Assembly (NCBI RefSeq): GCF_010723575.1
Contig: NZ_BLKZ01000001.1
Location: 3,038,001-3,102,000, forward strand
Length of the DNA stretch: 64,000 bases
Direction: 5' to 3'
Source: Mycobacterium bourgelatii
GTDB taxonomy: Bacteria > Actinomycetota > Actinomycetes > Mycobacteriales > Mycobacteriaceae
The notes under the pieces are model-generated. The model made no database searches. It saw nothing but the letters and a program-made list of their open reading frames with translations, and was not told where the DNA came from. A program made the position numbers and the translations under genes. The stretch's first letter is position 1. Each line of letters opens with the position of its first letter. Of this stretch, positions 53,827 to 62,120 are shown piece after piece.

Positions 53827-53859
53827 ACCGCCGGATGCGAGGCCCGCACGTCCGGTGGT
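53827..53859 (+). other. Group II intron domain V
   Basis: ACCGCCGGA (53827-53835) pairs with TCCGGTGGT (53851-53859), including one G-U wobble; the upper stem TGCG/CGCA is capped by AGGCC, and a two-base bulge CG sits at 53849-53850. The CGC triad at 53829-53831, with its G in the wobble, is the class C catalytic triad. Confidence 0.88.
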
Positions 53860-53914
53860 GTGAGAGGGGGCCGGTCAACCCGGCCCCCTACTCGATTGGT
53901 GTAGACACAAGGGC

Positions 53915-54346
53915 GTGTCACAGCCGCCCGAGTTCCCCCAGCCGATCGACCCGGCATACGTTGCGTCCTTCGATTCGCTAGTTGGCCTGCAGTTCACCGA
54001 GCTGAGCCCGGATTTGGCCCGCGCGCAAATCGAGGTCAAGCCGCAACTGCATCAACCGATGGGCCTGCTGCACGGCGGGGTCTACTGCTCGATGGTGGAA
54101 AGCATGGCCAGTGTGGCCGCCTTTACCTGGTACAACGCGACCTACGGTGCGGGTGACGTGGTCGGCGTCAACAACAACACCGACTTCTTACGGTCCGTTC
54201 GGTCCGGCACGATCTACGGCAAGGCCGAGCCGATACACCGGGGTCGACGCCAACAGCTCTGGTTGGTCACGATCACCAACGACAACGACAGGTTGGTCGC
54301 GCGGGGGCAGGTCAGGCTGCAGAACCTCGAGCCGCGATCCGGCTAA
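53915..54346 (+). CDS. Hotdog-fold thioesterase, PaaI type (Rv1847 type)
   Basis: 143-residue thioesterase of the 4HBT/PaaI family: GLLHGGVYCSMVESMAS is the hotdog active-site helix region, followed by NNTDFLRSVRSGTIYGKAEPIHRGRRQQLWLV. Probably hydrolyses an aryl- or acyl-CoA; the substrate is unknown. GTG 53915 starts MSQPPEFPQPIDPAY. The intron ends only 18 bases upstream, so the original leader and any promoter beyond are now 1.9 kb away. Its stop overlaps the convergent ndh stop by four bases. In M. tuberculosis the urease operon follows; here ndh does. Confidence 0.9.
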   Translation: MSQPPEFPQPIDPAYVASFDSLVGLQFTELSPDLARAQIEVKPQLHQPMGLLHGGVYCSMVESMASVAAFTWYNATYGAGDVVGVNNNTDFLRSVRSGTIYGKAEPIHRGRRQQLWLVTITNDNDRLVARGQVRLQNLEPRSG

Positions 54347-55734
54347 CTGGCCACTTTCTCGACAGCGGCCTGGCCGCGTGCCTCGGCCGCCAGTTCGGCC
54401 AGCTGTTCTAGTCGCGTTCGTGCGAATGCCTGCTGGTCGGTGATGGTCAGCTGCCCGCGCCTGGTGCTCAGGAAGGTGACGGTCCACGACAGCAGCGTGG
54501 TGATCTTCGTCTTGAACCCGATCAGGTAGACCAGGTGCAGCACCAGCCAGATCAGCCAGGCGATGAATCCGCTGAATTCCAGCGGACCGATCTTGGCGAC
54601 GGCAGAGAACCGCGACACGGTGGCCATCGAGCCCTTGTCGAAGTACTGGAACGGCTCGCGTTCGGCCGGGTCAGCGCCGGCAAGTTCGGCCTTGATGTTG
54701 TTGGCCACGTACTTGGCACCTTGGATGGCTCCCTGCGCCACGCCCGGCACACCGTCGACGGCAGCCATGTCGCCGACCACATAGACGTTCGGATGACCCG
54801 GTAGCGACAGGTCGGGCAGCACCCGGACCCGACCCGCGCGGTCGAGTTCGACGTCGCACTGCTCGGCCAGGTCCCGGCCCAGCCGGCTGGCCTGGACCCC
54901 CGCGGACCAGACCTTGCAGGCCGATTCGATGCGACGGATGGTGCCGTCCGGGTCTTTGACGGTGAGGCCGTTGCGGTCCACGTCAACCACCATCGCGTTC
55001 AGCTGGATCTCCACGCCGAGCTTCTTCAGCCGTGCGGCAGCGCGCTCGCCGAGCTTCTCACCCATCGGCGGCAGCACGGCGGGAGCAGCGTCGAGCAGGA
55101 TCACCCGCGCCTTGGTCGAGTCGATGTGCCGGAATGCGCCCTTCAAGGTGTGTTCGGCCAATTCCGCTATCTGCCCGGCCATTTCGACGCCGGTGGGGCC
55201 GGCTCCGACCACTGTGAAGGTCAACAGTTTGGCTCGCCGTTCGGGATCGCTGGACCTTTCGGCCTGCTCGAATGCGCTCAGGATGCGGCCCCGCAGTTCC
55301 AGCGCGTCGTCAATGGACTTCATGCCCGGCGCGAACTCGGCGAAATGGTCGTTGCCGAAGTAGGACTGCCCGGCGCCGGCGGCGACAATCAGTGTGTCGT
55401 AGGGAGTTTCGTAGGTGTGGCCAAGCAGTTCCGACACGACGGTCTTATTGGCCAGATTGATGTGGGTGACGTTGCCCAGCAGGACCTGAACGTTGCGTTG
55501 CTTGCGCAGCACGACGCGGGTCGGCGGGGCAATCTCGCCTTCGGAGATGATGCCGGTCGCTACCTGGTACAGCAGCGGCTGGAACAGGTGATGTGTGGTG
55601 CGGGCGATCAACTTGATGTCAACGTCGGCCCGCTTGAGTTTCTTTGCCGCGTTCAGCCCGCCAAAGCCCGAGCCGATAATGACAACCTGATGCCGACGAC
55701 GCGGTTCAGCTGTGCTTTCTGGCTGCGGGTTCAT
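54343..55734 (-). CDS. ndh: Type II NADH dehydrogenase
   Basis: 463-residue non-proton-pumping NADH:menaquinone oxidoreductase on the inner face of the membrane, the main entry of electrons in mycobacteria and linked to isoniazid tolerance. FAD fold VVIIGSGFGGLNAAKKL at residues 17-33; NADH fold TVVGAGPTGVEMAGQIAEL mid-protein; VYVVGDMAAV contact; a C-terminal hydrophobic segment (FIAWLIWLVLHLVYLIGF) anchors it. ATG 55734. Matches Rv1854c. Confidence 0.95.
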   Translation of the reverse strand: MNPQPESTAEPRRRHQVVIIGSGFGGLNAAKKLKRADVDIKLIARTTHHLFQPLLYQVATGIISEGEIAPPTRVVLRKQRNVQVLLGNVTHINLANKTVVSELLGHTYETPYDTLIVAAGAGQSYFGNDHFAEFAPGMKSIDDALELRGRILSAFEQAERSSDPERRAKLLTFTVVGAGPTGVEMAGQIAELAEHTLKGAFRHIDSTKARVILLDAAPAVLPPMGEKLGERAAARLKKLGVEIQLNAMVVDVDRNGLTVKDPDGTIRRIESACKVWSAGVQASRLGRDLAEQCDVELDRAGRVRVLPDLSLPGHPNVYVVGDMAAVDGVPGVAQGAIQGAKYVANNIKAELAGADPAEREPFQYFDKGSMATVSRFSAVAKIGPLEFSGFIAWLIWLVLHLVYLIGFKTKITTLLSWTVTFLSTRRGQLTITDQQAFARTRLEQLAELAAEARGQAAVEKVAS

Positions 55735-55875
55735 GGGTCGGCTGCTCCTGACGAGGTCTCCTTGAAGCGGAACTGTTGTTAGCTACAACGCTAGTCAACA
55801 CAATCGGCCAAACCCAGCTGACAGCGTGTGTATTCAGCCACACCCACAGCGTTTTCCCTGGTGAGCAGGTGTGAT

Positions 55876-56799
55876 CTACGCCGCTAGTACCGGTCGCAGC
55901 GCCTCGGCGGCAGTTGTGATGAGCCCGGGAACGAAGCCGTGCGGCGACAGGTTCAGGATCACGCCGTCCACGCCGGCGTCGATGATCTTCGCTTTGACCT
56001 GGTCGGCCACGCGTTCGGGACTGCCGGCCACCATTCGGCCGCTCACCCGCTCGGGCAGGTGGTCCGGATTGAGCTTTTCGTCGATCATCACCGTCAGCAT
56101 CAGGCTGGTCTCCAGCGTCGAGCGCTCCCGACCGGCCTCGTCGAGCCGGGCGGCCAACGCATCCACCTTTCGCGGCAGTTCGTCCAGCGCCGCAACGATA
56201 TTGAGATGGTCGGCGCAGCGAGCCGCGATGGCGAACGTCTTCTTCTCGCCGCCGCCGCCGATCAAGATGGGGATGTGGTCGCGGTAGCGCGGCTCGGCCA
56301 TGGCCGATTCGGTGGTGTACCAGTCACCGGAGAAGGTGACGCGCTCGCCCCGGATCATGGGCTGCAAGATCTGCAACGCCTCCTCGAGCCGGTTGAACCG
56401 GTCGGTGAAAGTCCCGAATTCGAAACCCAATTGGCGGTGTTCGAGTTCGTACCACCCGGCCCCGATGCCCAGGATCGCGCGACCGGCGCTGACCACATCC
56501 AGGGTGGTGACGACCTTGGCGAGCAGCGCCGGGTTGCGGTAGGTGTTGCCGGTCACCAACGTGCCCAACTGCAGCCGCTCGGTCGCGGTCGCGAGCGCGC
56601 CGAGGGCGGTGTACGCCTCGAGCATCGGGTCTTCCGGCGGTCCCAGCATCGGCAGTTGGTAGAAGTGGTCCATCACGAAAAGCGCGTCGTACCCGGCCTC
56701 TTCGGCCTCTTTCGCCTGAGCGACCACCGACGGGAACATCTTTTCCACGCCGGTTCCGTAGGAGAACTTGGGAATCTGGAATCCGAGCTTGATAGCCAC
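55876..56799 (-). CDS. LLM-class F420-dependent oxidoreductase (Rv1855c type)
   Basis: 307-residue luciferase-like (beta/alpha)8 protein with the F420-family N-terminus KLGFQIPKFSYG, DHFYQLP and the phosphate-binding ILGIGAGWYELEHRQLGFEFGTFTDRFNRLEEALQI region typical of F420 enzymes. Probably uses F420 rather than FMN; the substrate is unknown. Start is GTG 56799. It lies between ndh and an SDR gene, all on the minus strand with spacers of 141 and 56 bases. Confidence 0.9.
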   Translation of the reverse strand: MAIKLGFQIPKFSYGTGVEKMFPSVVAQAKEAEEAGYDALFVMDHFYQLPMLGPPEDPMLEAYTALGALATATERLQLGTLVTGNTYRNPALLAKVVTTLDVVSAGRAILGIGAGWYELEHRQLGFEFGTFTDRFNRLEEALQILQPMIRGERVTFSGDWYTTESAMAEPRYRDHIPILIGGGGEKKTFAIAARCADHLNIVAALDELPRKVDALAARLDEAGRERSTLETSLMLTVMIDEKLNPDHLPERVSGRMVAGSPERVADQVKAKIIDAGVDGVILNLSPHGFVPGLITTAAEALRPVLAA

Positions 56800-56855
56800 G
56801 GATCCACCGTAACGGTGGCCCCTACAGCTTGCTATCCCGTGACTGCGCTAGCGGA

Positions 56856-57527
56856 TCAGGCGAACTGGGCCAGCGCGCCGTGACTGACGTGCATCGTCTG
56901 CCCGGTGATGTGGCGAGCCGCGGAAGTGGTGAGGAACAACGACAGGCGCGCGATCTCCGCCGCGACGGAAGCCGGTGTGCGGGAAAGGCCTTCGTACCCG
57001 GGCTGTGCACTGCGCCCGCAAGCGACCGCGTTGACGGTGATGCCGCGGGTGCCGTAAACCTCGGCCTGCCCGCTGATCCAGTTGGACAGGGCGGCCTTGA
57101 CGGCGGCGTCTGCGCTGCCCGGGGCCGGATTCTCCGGCACCACGGTGATGATCGACCCGCCGGAGCGCAAGTGGTCACCGACGCTCTGCACGGTCAGCAC
57201 CGCCGACAGCAGCGTGGTGTCCAGCGCTTGGCGCCAAGCCTTGGCGGTGTCGGCAAGGGAATGGGTGCGCGGATCGCCGGCGTCCCACACCGGGGCCGGC
57301 ACATGGACGATGGTGTCTAGGTGGTGGGGAAACAGACCACGGACCTCTTTGAGGCTGGCAGGGTCGGTGGTGTCGCAGACGATCGCGTCCGCGTCGAGTT
57401 CTTTGGCGACGATCTCGAGATCGCCACGACGTGCACCCACGAGGGTCACCTTGTGACCGGCGTCGCGGAAGCCTTCGGCTACTGTGCGGCCCAGATCGGT
57501 GTCCGCACCGGTGACCAGCACCTCCAT
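56856..57527 (-). CDS. Short-chain dehydrogenase/reductase-like protein (Rv1856c type)
   Basis: 223-residue Rossmann protein. N-terminal cofactor motif VLVTGADTDLGRTVAEGF departs from the classical TGxxxGxG (TGADTDLG), and the usual YxxxK catalytic pair is not evident: the region reads DAAVKAALSNWISGQAEVYGTRGITVNAVA. It may be an atypical or inactive SDR. ATG 57527 is chosen because GAGGAGG lies about nine bases before it; ATG 57533 is only two or three bases from that site. Confidence 0.85.
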   Translation of the reverse strand: MEVLVTGADTDLGRTVAEGFRDAGHKVTLVGARRGDLEIVAKELDADAIVCDTTDPASLKEVRGLFPHHLDTIVHVPAPVWDAGDPRTHSLADTAKAWRQALDTTLLSAVLTVQSVGDHLRSGGSIITVVPENPAPGSADAAVKAALSNWISGQAEVYGTRGITVNAVACGRSAQPGYEGLSRTPASVAAEIARLSLFLTTSAARHITGQTMHVSHGALAQFA

Positions 57528-57764
57528 GGCCATGACCTCCTCGATTTCAACGTTGAACCCAGACCGGCGTTCACCACTGCGTACGTGGAATGGGCGTCGA
57601 CTCCCGGTACATGTTACTGGACAGTAGCTAGACAACGAAACTCCGTGCACCGCGACGCGCGGATGATTTCCGTAACTATTCGACTGGCATGTGTTGACCC
57701 GCGCGGTAATGGGCGCGACGGCAAGTAGACAGCCGCTTTGCAGACCACGACATCGCCATCGGGC

Positions 57765-57770
57765 TAAGTT
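57765..57770 (+). promoter_or_regulatory. modA: -10 element of a leaderless modA promoter
   Basis: TAAGTT sits six bases before the modA ATG, fitting the TAnnnT N6-7 start pattern of leaderless mycobacterial transcripts. No Shine-Dalgarno sequence is seen. Confidence 0.55.
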
Positions 57771-57776
57771 CTACCC

Positions 57777-58550
57777 ATGCGTCGCACGGGGCACGGAACC
57801 CGTTTCCTAGCGAATGTGCTGGCCGCAAGCCTGCTAGCGGCCGTGGCCGCATGCGATTCGGATCCCCCGGCCGGGGGCCATCACATCGTGGTGTTCGCGG
57901 CCGCTTCCCTTAAGGCCGCGTTCACCAAAATCGGCGACCTGTTTCAGACGGACAATCCCGGCGTCAGCGTCGAGTTCAGCTTCGCGGGCTCGTCTGAGCT
58001 GGCGACTCAACTGACCCAAGGCGCGACCGCGGACGTCTTCGCCTCGGCCGACACCGCCCAGATGGACACCGTCGCGAAGGCCGGGTTGCTCGCCGACGAT
58101 CCGACCAAGTTCGCCTCCAACACGCTCGTCATCGTCACTGCGCCGGGAATCCCCAAGCCGGTCGGTTCGTTCGCCGATCTCGCGCAGCCGGGGCTGACCG
58201 TGGTGGTGTGCCAGCCGAAGGTGCCATGCGGATCGGCCACCCGGCGCATCGAGGCCGCCACCGGCGTCCACCTCAACCCGGTGAGCGAGGAACACAGCGT
58301 GATCGACGTGCTGAACAAGGTCACGACCGGTCAGGCCGACGCGGGGCTGGTCTACGTGACCGACGCGCTCAGCGCCGGCGACAAGGTGACGACGGTGAAG
58401 TTCCCCGAAGCGGCCGACGCCGTGAATGTCTATCCCATCGCAGTGCTGAAGAACGCGCCCGAAGCCGAGTTGGCGCACAGGTTCCTGACCACCGTCACCA
58501 ACGAGACAGGCCGGCAGATCCTGGACCAGTTCGGCTTCGGCAAGCCCTGA
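57777..58550 (+). CDS. modA: Molybdate-binding lipoprotein ModA
   Basis: 257-residue periplasmic molybdate receptor. Signal peptide with lipobox LAAVAAC, lipidated Cys26. The ligand-binding core starts VVFAAASLKAAFTKIGDLF and includes FSFAGSSELATQLTQGATADVFASAD, typical ModA contacts. First gene of modABC: modB begins ten bases after its stop. Serves molybdenum-cofactor enzymes. Confidence 0.94.
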   Translation: MRRTGHGTRFLANVLAASLLAAVAACDSDPPAGGHHIVVFAAASLKAAFTKIGDLFQTDNPGVSVEFSFAGSSELATQLTQGATADVFASADTAQMDTVAKAGLLADDPTKFASNTLVIVTAPGIPKPVGSFADLAQPGLTVVVCQPKVPCGSATRRIEAATGVHLNPVSEEHSVIDVLNKVTTGQADAGLVYVTDALSAGDKVTTVKFPEAADAVNVYPIAVLKNAPEAELAHRFLTTVTNETGRQILDQFGFGKP

Positions 58551-58560
58551 CGCCCCGTCC

Positions 58561-59355
58561 GTGCACCGGCCTACCGATCTGCCCCGCTGGGTTTACCTGC
58601 CGGCCTTGGTCGGGTTGGTCTTCGTGGCGCTGCCGCTGGTCGCGATCGCGGTCAAGGTCGATTGGCCGCATTTCTGGTCACTGATCACCAGTGACGATTC
58701 GAAGGCGGCGCTGCTGCTCAGCGTTCAAACGGCGTCCGCGAGCACCGCGCTGTGCATCGTGCTCGGTGTGCCCATGGCCCTGGTCTTGGCGCGCAGCCGG
58801 GCTCGGACAATTCGGCTGCTGCGCCCGCTGATCCTGTTGCCTCTCGTGCTTCCGCCGGTGGTCGGCGGCATCGCGCTGCTCTACGCGTTCGGGCGGTTCG
58901 GATTGGTCGGGCAGTACTTGGAAGCCGCCGGTTTCACCATCGCCTTCAGCACGACGGCCGTCGTGTTGGCCCAGACATTCGTGTCGTTACCCTTCCTGGT
59001 GATCTCACTCGAGGGAGCCGCCCGCACCGCGGGAGCCGACTACGAGGTAGTGGCCGCCACCCTCGGGGCCCGTCCCAGCACGATCTGGTGGCGGGTCACG
59101 CTGCGTCTGTTGTTGCCCGGGTTGATCTCCGGCGCGGTGCTTGCCTTCGCCCGCTCCCTGGGCGAATTCGGTGCCACGTTGACGTTCGCAGGCTCTCGGA
59201 AGGGGGTGACCCAGACCCTTCCGCTGGAGATCTACGTGCAACGGGTCAACGACCCGAACGCGGCGGTGGCGTTGTCACTGCTGCTCGTCGTGGTAGCGGC
59301 GGTGGTGGTGCTCGGGCTGGGTGCCCGCAGGCTGACCGGAAGCGACACGAGGTAG
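58561..59355 (+). CDS. modB: Molybdate ABC transporter permease ModB
   Basis: 264-residue inner-membrane permease with about six helices and the EAA loop EGAARTAGADYEVVAATLGA that contacts ModC, followed by RVTLRLLLPGLISGAVLAFARSLGEFGATLTFAG. GTG 58561. Between modA and modC with spacers of ten and six bases, so one operon. Confidence 0.94.
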   Translation: MHRPTDLPRWVYLPALVGLVFVALPLVAIAVKVDWPHFWSLITSDDSKAALLLSVQTASASTALCIVLGVPMALVLARSRARTIRLLRPLILLPLVLPPVVGGIALLYAFGRFGLVGQYLEAAGFTIAFSTTAVVLAQTFVSLPFLVISLEGAARTAGADYEVVAATLGARPSTIWWRVTLRLLLPGLISGAVLAFARSLGEFGATLTFAGSRKGVTQTLPLEIYVQRVNDPNAAVALSLLLVVVAAVVVLGLGARRLTGSDTR

Positions 59356-59361
59356 TCGGCC

Positions 59362-60465
59362 ATGGGGGAGTTGCAGCTGCGCGCGGTCGTCGCAGACCGA
59401 AACGTCGATGTGGAGTTCTCGGTGTCGCCGGGCGAGGTGCTCGCCGTCCTCGGACCCAACGGCGCAGGCAAGTCGACGGCCCTGCATGTCATCGCCGGCT
59501 TGGTCCGTCCCGACACGGGCATGGTGCGGCTGGATGACCGAACACTGACTGACACCGCGACCGGCGTACACGTCCCGACACACGACCGCCGCGTCGGGCT
59601 GCTGTTACAGAACCCGCTGCTGTTTCCGCACCTGACCGCGGCCGCCAACGTCGCCTTCGGGCCACGCAGCCGCCGAAAGCCGTTCCGCGAGTTGCGCTCC
59701 AGCCGCGCCGCGAACAAGGCCACGGCACTGCGCTGGCTGCGCGAGATGAATGCGGACCAGTTGGCCGAGCGTAAGCCGCGGCAGCTTTCCGGCGGTCAGG
59801 CCCAACGGGTCGCCATCGCGCGAGCGTTAGCGGCCGAACCCGAGGTGTTGCTGCTGGACGAGCCGCTGACCGGGTTGGACGTGGCGGCGGCCGCGGGCAT
59901 CCGCGGCGTGCTGCGCGGCGTTGTCACCAAGAGCGGCTGCGCGGCGGTGCTGATCACGCACGATCTGCTGGATGTGTTCGCCCTGGCCGATCGGGTCATG
60001 GTGATGGAATCCGGGAAAATCGTCGAGATCGGCGCGGCGGCCGACGTGCTCGCCGCTCCGCGCAGTCATTTCGGCGCCCGCATCGCGGGTGTCAACCTCG
60101 TCAGCGGAACAATAGGTCCGGACGGCACACTGCGAACCGAGGATGGGCAGGCTTGGCACGGGACCACGACCCACGAGCTCACGCCCGGCCAACGCGCGGT
60201 CGCGGTGTTTGCGCCGGCCGCGGTGGCGGTCTATCGCGAAAGACCGCACGGGAGCCCGCGCAACACGGTCGAGGTGACGATCGCCGAGCTGGATTCCCGC
60301 GGTCCCGACGTCCGGATTCGCGGCCCGGAACAGCCCGGCGGCGCGCCGGGCGTTGCGGCGACGGTGACGGTGGACGCCGCGACAGAGCTACGGCTGACGC
60401 CCGGGACCAACGTCTGGTTGAGCGTCAAGGCGCACGAAGTGACACTGCATCCGGCGCCGCGCTGA
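59362..60465 (+). CDS. modC: Molybdate ABC transporter ATPase ModC
   Basis: 367-residue ATPase. Walker A GPNGAGKST at residues 31-39, signature LSGGQAQRVAIARAL, Walker B VLLLDEPLTGLD and His in LITHDLLD; the C-terminal TOBE/Mop domain (about residues 290-367) probably senses molybdate. ATG 59362. Completes modABC. Confidence 0.94.
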   Translation: MGELQLRAVVADRNVDVEFSVSPGEVLAVLGPNGAGKSTALHVIAGLVRPDTGMVRLDDRTLTDTATGVHVPTHDRRVGLLLQNPLLFPHLTAAANVAFGPRSRRKPFRELRSSRAANKATALRWLREMNADQLAERKPRQLSGGQAQRVAIARALAAEPEVLLLDEPLTGLDVAAAAGIRGVLRGVVTKSGCAAVLITHDLLDVFALADRVMVMESGKIVEIGAAADVLAAPRSHFGARIAGVNLVSGTIGPDGTLRTEDGQAWHGTTTHELTPGQRAVAVFAPAAVAVYRERPHGSPRNTVEVTIAELDSRGPDVRIRGPEQPGGAPGVAATVTVDAATELRLTPGTNVWLSVKAHEVTLHPAPR

Positions 60466-60531
60466 AAAACTCGCCCTAAGTTCAGGCAGGGCTTCCTTGC
60501 TTCACGGCTGTAACACGGTAGGTTCGTCGCC

Positions 60532-61647
60532 ATGCATGAGGTGGACTCGACTTCAACACGGTACGAAGCGACGCGCCGCAAGGGCTTCTGGGCAACGCTG
60601 GCCCTGGCCGCGGTGAGCAGTGCCAGTGCCGTCACCATCGCGTTGCCGGCGACGTCCAGCGCGGACCCGGAGCCGGTGCCGCCGCCCAATCCGGCATCAC
60701 CCGCACCAGCAGCGCCAGCACCACCCGCACCAGGAGCGCCGGCAGCGCCGGCCCCGGCGCCCGCGAACAATCCGGCCCCACCGGCGCCCGGCAACCCTGC
60801 GCCCCCCGCTCCGCCGGCTGATCCGAATGCGGTACCGCCGCCGGCCGACCCGAATGCACCACCGCCCGTCGATCCCAACCTCGGGCGCATTGACAACCCC
60901 GTCGGCGGGTTCAGCTTCGTGCTACCCCCGGGTTGGGTCGAGTCGGACGCATCGCACCTGGACTACGGGTCGGCGCTGCTCAGCAAGTCGCTGGGCGAAC
61001 CGCCGGCGCCCGGACAGCCGGCGCCCGTCGCCAACGACACGCGCATCGTGCTCGGCCGGTTGGACGCCAAGCTGTACGCCAGCGCCGAATCCACCAACCC
61101 GAAGGCAGCAGTCCGGTTGGGCTCGGACATGGGTGAGTTCTTCATGCCCTATCCCGGCACCCGGGTCAACCAGGAAACGGTCCCGCTCAACGCGAACGGG
61201 TTGACCGGCAGCGCGTCGTACTACGAGGTCAAGTTCAGCGACCCGTCAAAGCCAAACGGCCAGATCTGGACCGGTGTCATCGGCTCTCCGGACACTCCGA
61301 ACGGCCAGCCTCCGCAGCGCTGGTTTGTGGTGTGGCTCGGGACGGCCAACAACCCGATCGACAAGAACGCGGCCAAGATTCTGGCCGAGTCGATCCGTCC
61401 CTGGGCGCCTCCGGCGGCCGCGCCGGCGCCGGGTGAGCCGGTGCCCGGGCAGGTACCCCCACCGGCGCCGGCCCCAGCACCGGCACCGGCGCCAGCACCG
61501 GGCCAGGCGCCAGCACCGGGCCAGGTCGCACCAGCTGAGCCGGGCGCGCCGGCCGCGCCGGCACCCGCTCCGGTCCCGGGCCAGGCTCCGGCCGGGGGAG
61601 TAGCCCCCGCCCCGGCGCAGGTGCCACAGGGGACCCAACCGGCCTGA
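60532..61647 (+). CDS. apa: Apa (alanine/proline-rich 45-kDa secreted glycoprotein, fibronectin-binding)
   Basis: 371-residue secreted adhesin. Signal peptide to about residue 44 (ending SSA-DP). A Pro/Ala-rich N-terminal linker (about 45-122), a globular domain starting RIDNPVGGFSFVLPPGWVESD (about 123-295) and a Pro/Ala/Gly-rich C-terminal tail (about 296-371) with APAPAPAP runs. In M. tuberculosis Thr residues in such tails are mannosylated; here the linkers hold few Thr, so glycosylation may be reduced. Longer than Rv1860 (325) because both Pro/Ala tracts are expanded. ATG 60532. Confidence 0.93.
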   Translation: MHEVDSTSTRYEATRRKGFWATLALAAVSSASAVTIALPATSSADPEPVPPPNPASPAPAAPAPPAPGAPAAPAPAPANNPAPPAPGNPAPPAPPADPNAVPPPADPNAPPPVDPNLGRIDNPVGGFSFVLPPGWVESDASHLDYGSALLSKSLGEPPAPGQPAPVANDTRIVLGRLDAKLYASAESTNPKAAVRLGSDMGEFFMPYPGTRVNQETVPLNANGLTGSASYYEVKFSDPSKPNGQIWTGVIGSPDTPNGQPPQRWFVVWLGTANNPIDKNAAKILAESIRPWAPPAAAPAPGEPVPGQVPPPAPAPAPAPAPAPGQAPAPGQVAPAEPGAPAAPAPAPVPGQAPAGGVAPAPAQVPQGTQPA

Positions 61648-61779
61648 CACGTTGGTGGTGACGGTCATTCGCTAACGCCGCCAATTCGTCACCCAATTCG
61701 TTACCCAACGGGCGTATACCAAAATCACGGCCTGGCTTATTTGGGCTGGGCTTTGCCAGTGATTTGTAAGGAGACACCG

Positions 61780-62079
61780 GTGTACGTCATGGCAGCTACC
61801 GAATTCCTCGCCCGCTCAACTACGTTGACCAGCGTCGGATGGATCGGGTACATCATCATCGGTGCGATCGCGGGCTGGATCGCCGGCAAGATCGTCAAGG
61901 GCGGCGGATCCGGCCTGGTGATGAACATCGTGATCGGGATCGTCGGTGCGTTGATCGGCGGCTTTTTGCTCAGCTTCTTCGTCGACACCGCGTCGGGCGG
62001 TTGGTGGTTCACCTTGTTCACCGCGATCCTGGGCTCGGTGATCCTGCTGTGGATCGTCGGCAAGGTGCGAAAGGCCTAA
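61780..62079 (+). CDS. GlsB/YeaQ/YmgE family small membrane protein (Rv1861 type)
   Basis: 99 residues with three hydrophobic segments and the Gly-rich core GYIIIGAIAGWIAGKIVKGGGSGLVMNIVIGIVGALIGGFLL of the transglycosylase-associated family, whose true function is unknown (often stress related). GTG 61780 is preferred because AAGGAG (61768-61773) lies six bases upstream; ATG 61789 is the alternative. Confidence 0.87.
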   Translation: MYVMAATEFLARSTTLTSVGWIGYIIIGAIAGWIAGKIVKGGGSGLVMNIVIGIVGALIGGFLLSFFVDTASGGWWFTLFTAILGSVILLWIVGKVRKA

Positions 62080-62120
62080 TCCTGTAGATCCCTCACCGGT
62101 CATCGCGGCATTATGTGGTG

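Larger units (their letters stand above)
52003..53896 (+). mobile_element. Group IIC (bacterial class C) intron, about 1.9 kb
   Basis: The 5' end GTACGCCCAGCATGGGC at 52003 matches the class C consensus (GTGCGCCCAGCATGGG), and the 3' end CCCTACTCGAT at 53886-53896 is the standard class C end. Domain V (53827-53859) and domain VI (53865-53889) fold as expected, and the reverse transcriptase frame lies between the ribozyme 5' domains (52003 to about 52400) and domain V. The 5' exon is a terminator hairpin, the known target of class C introns. Neighbouring genes on both sides are in ancestral order, so it is an insertion into an otherwise conserved site. Confidence 0.9.

Noticed and set aside
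60680..61640. Pro/Ala repeats in apa as a possible tandem-repeat locus
   Set aside because: The repeats are short, irregular codon-level runs expected of the Apa linker and tail, not a defined repeat unit.
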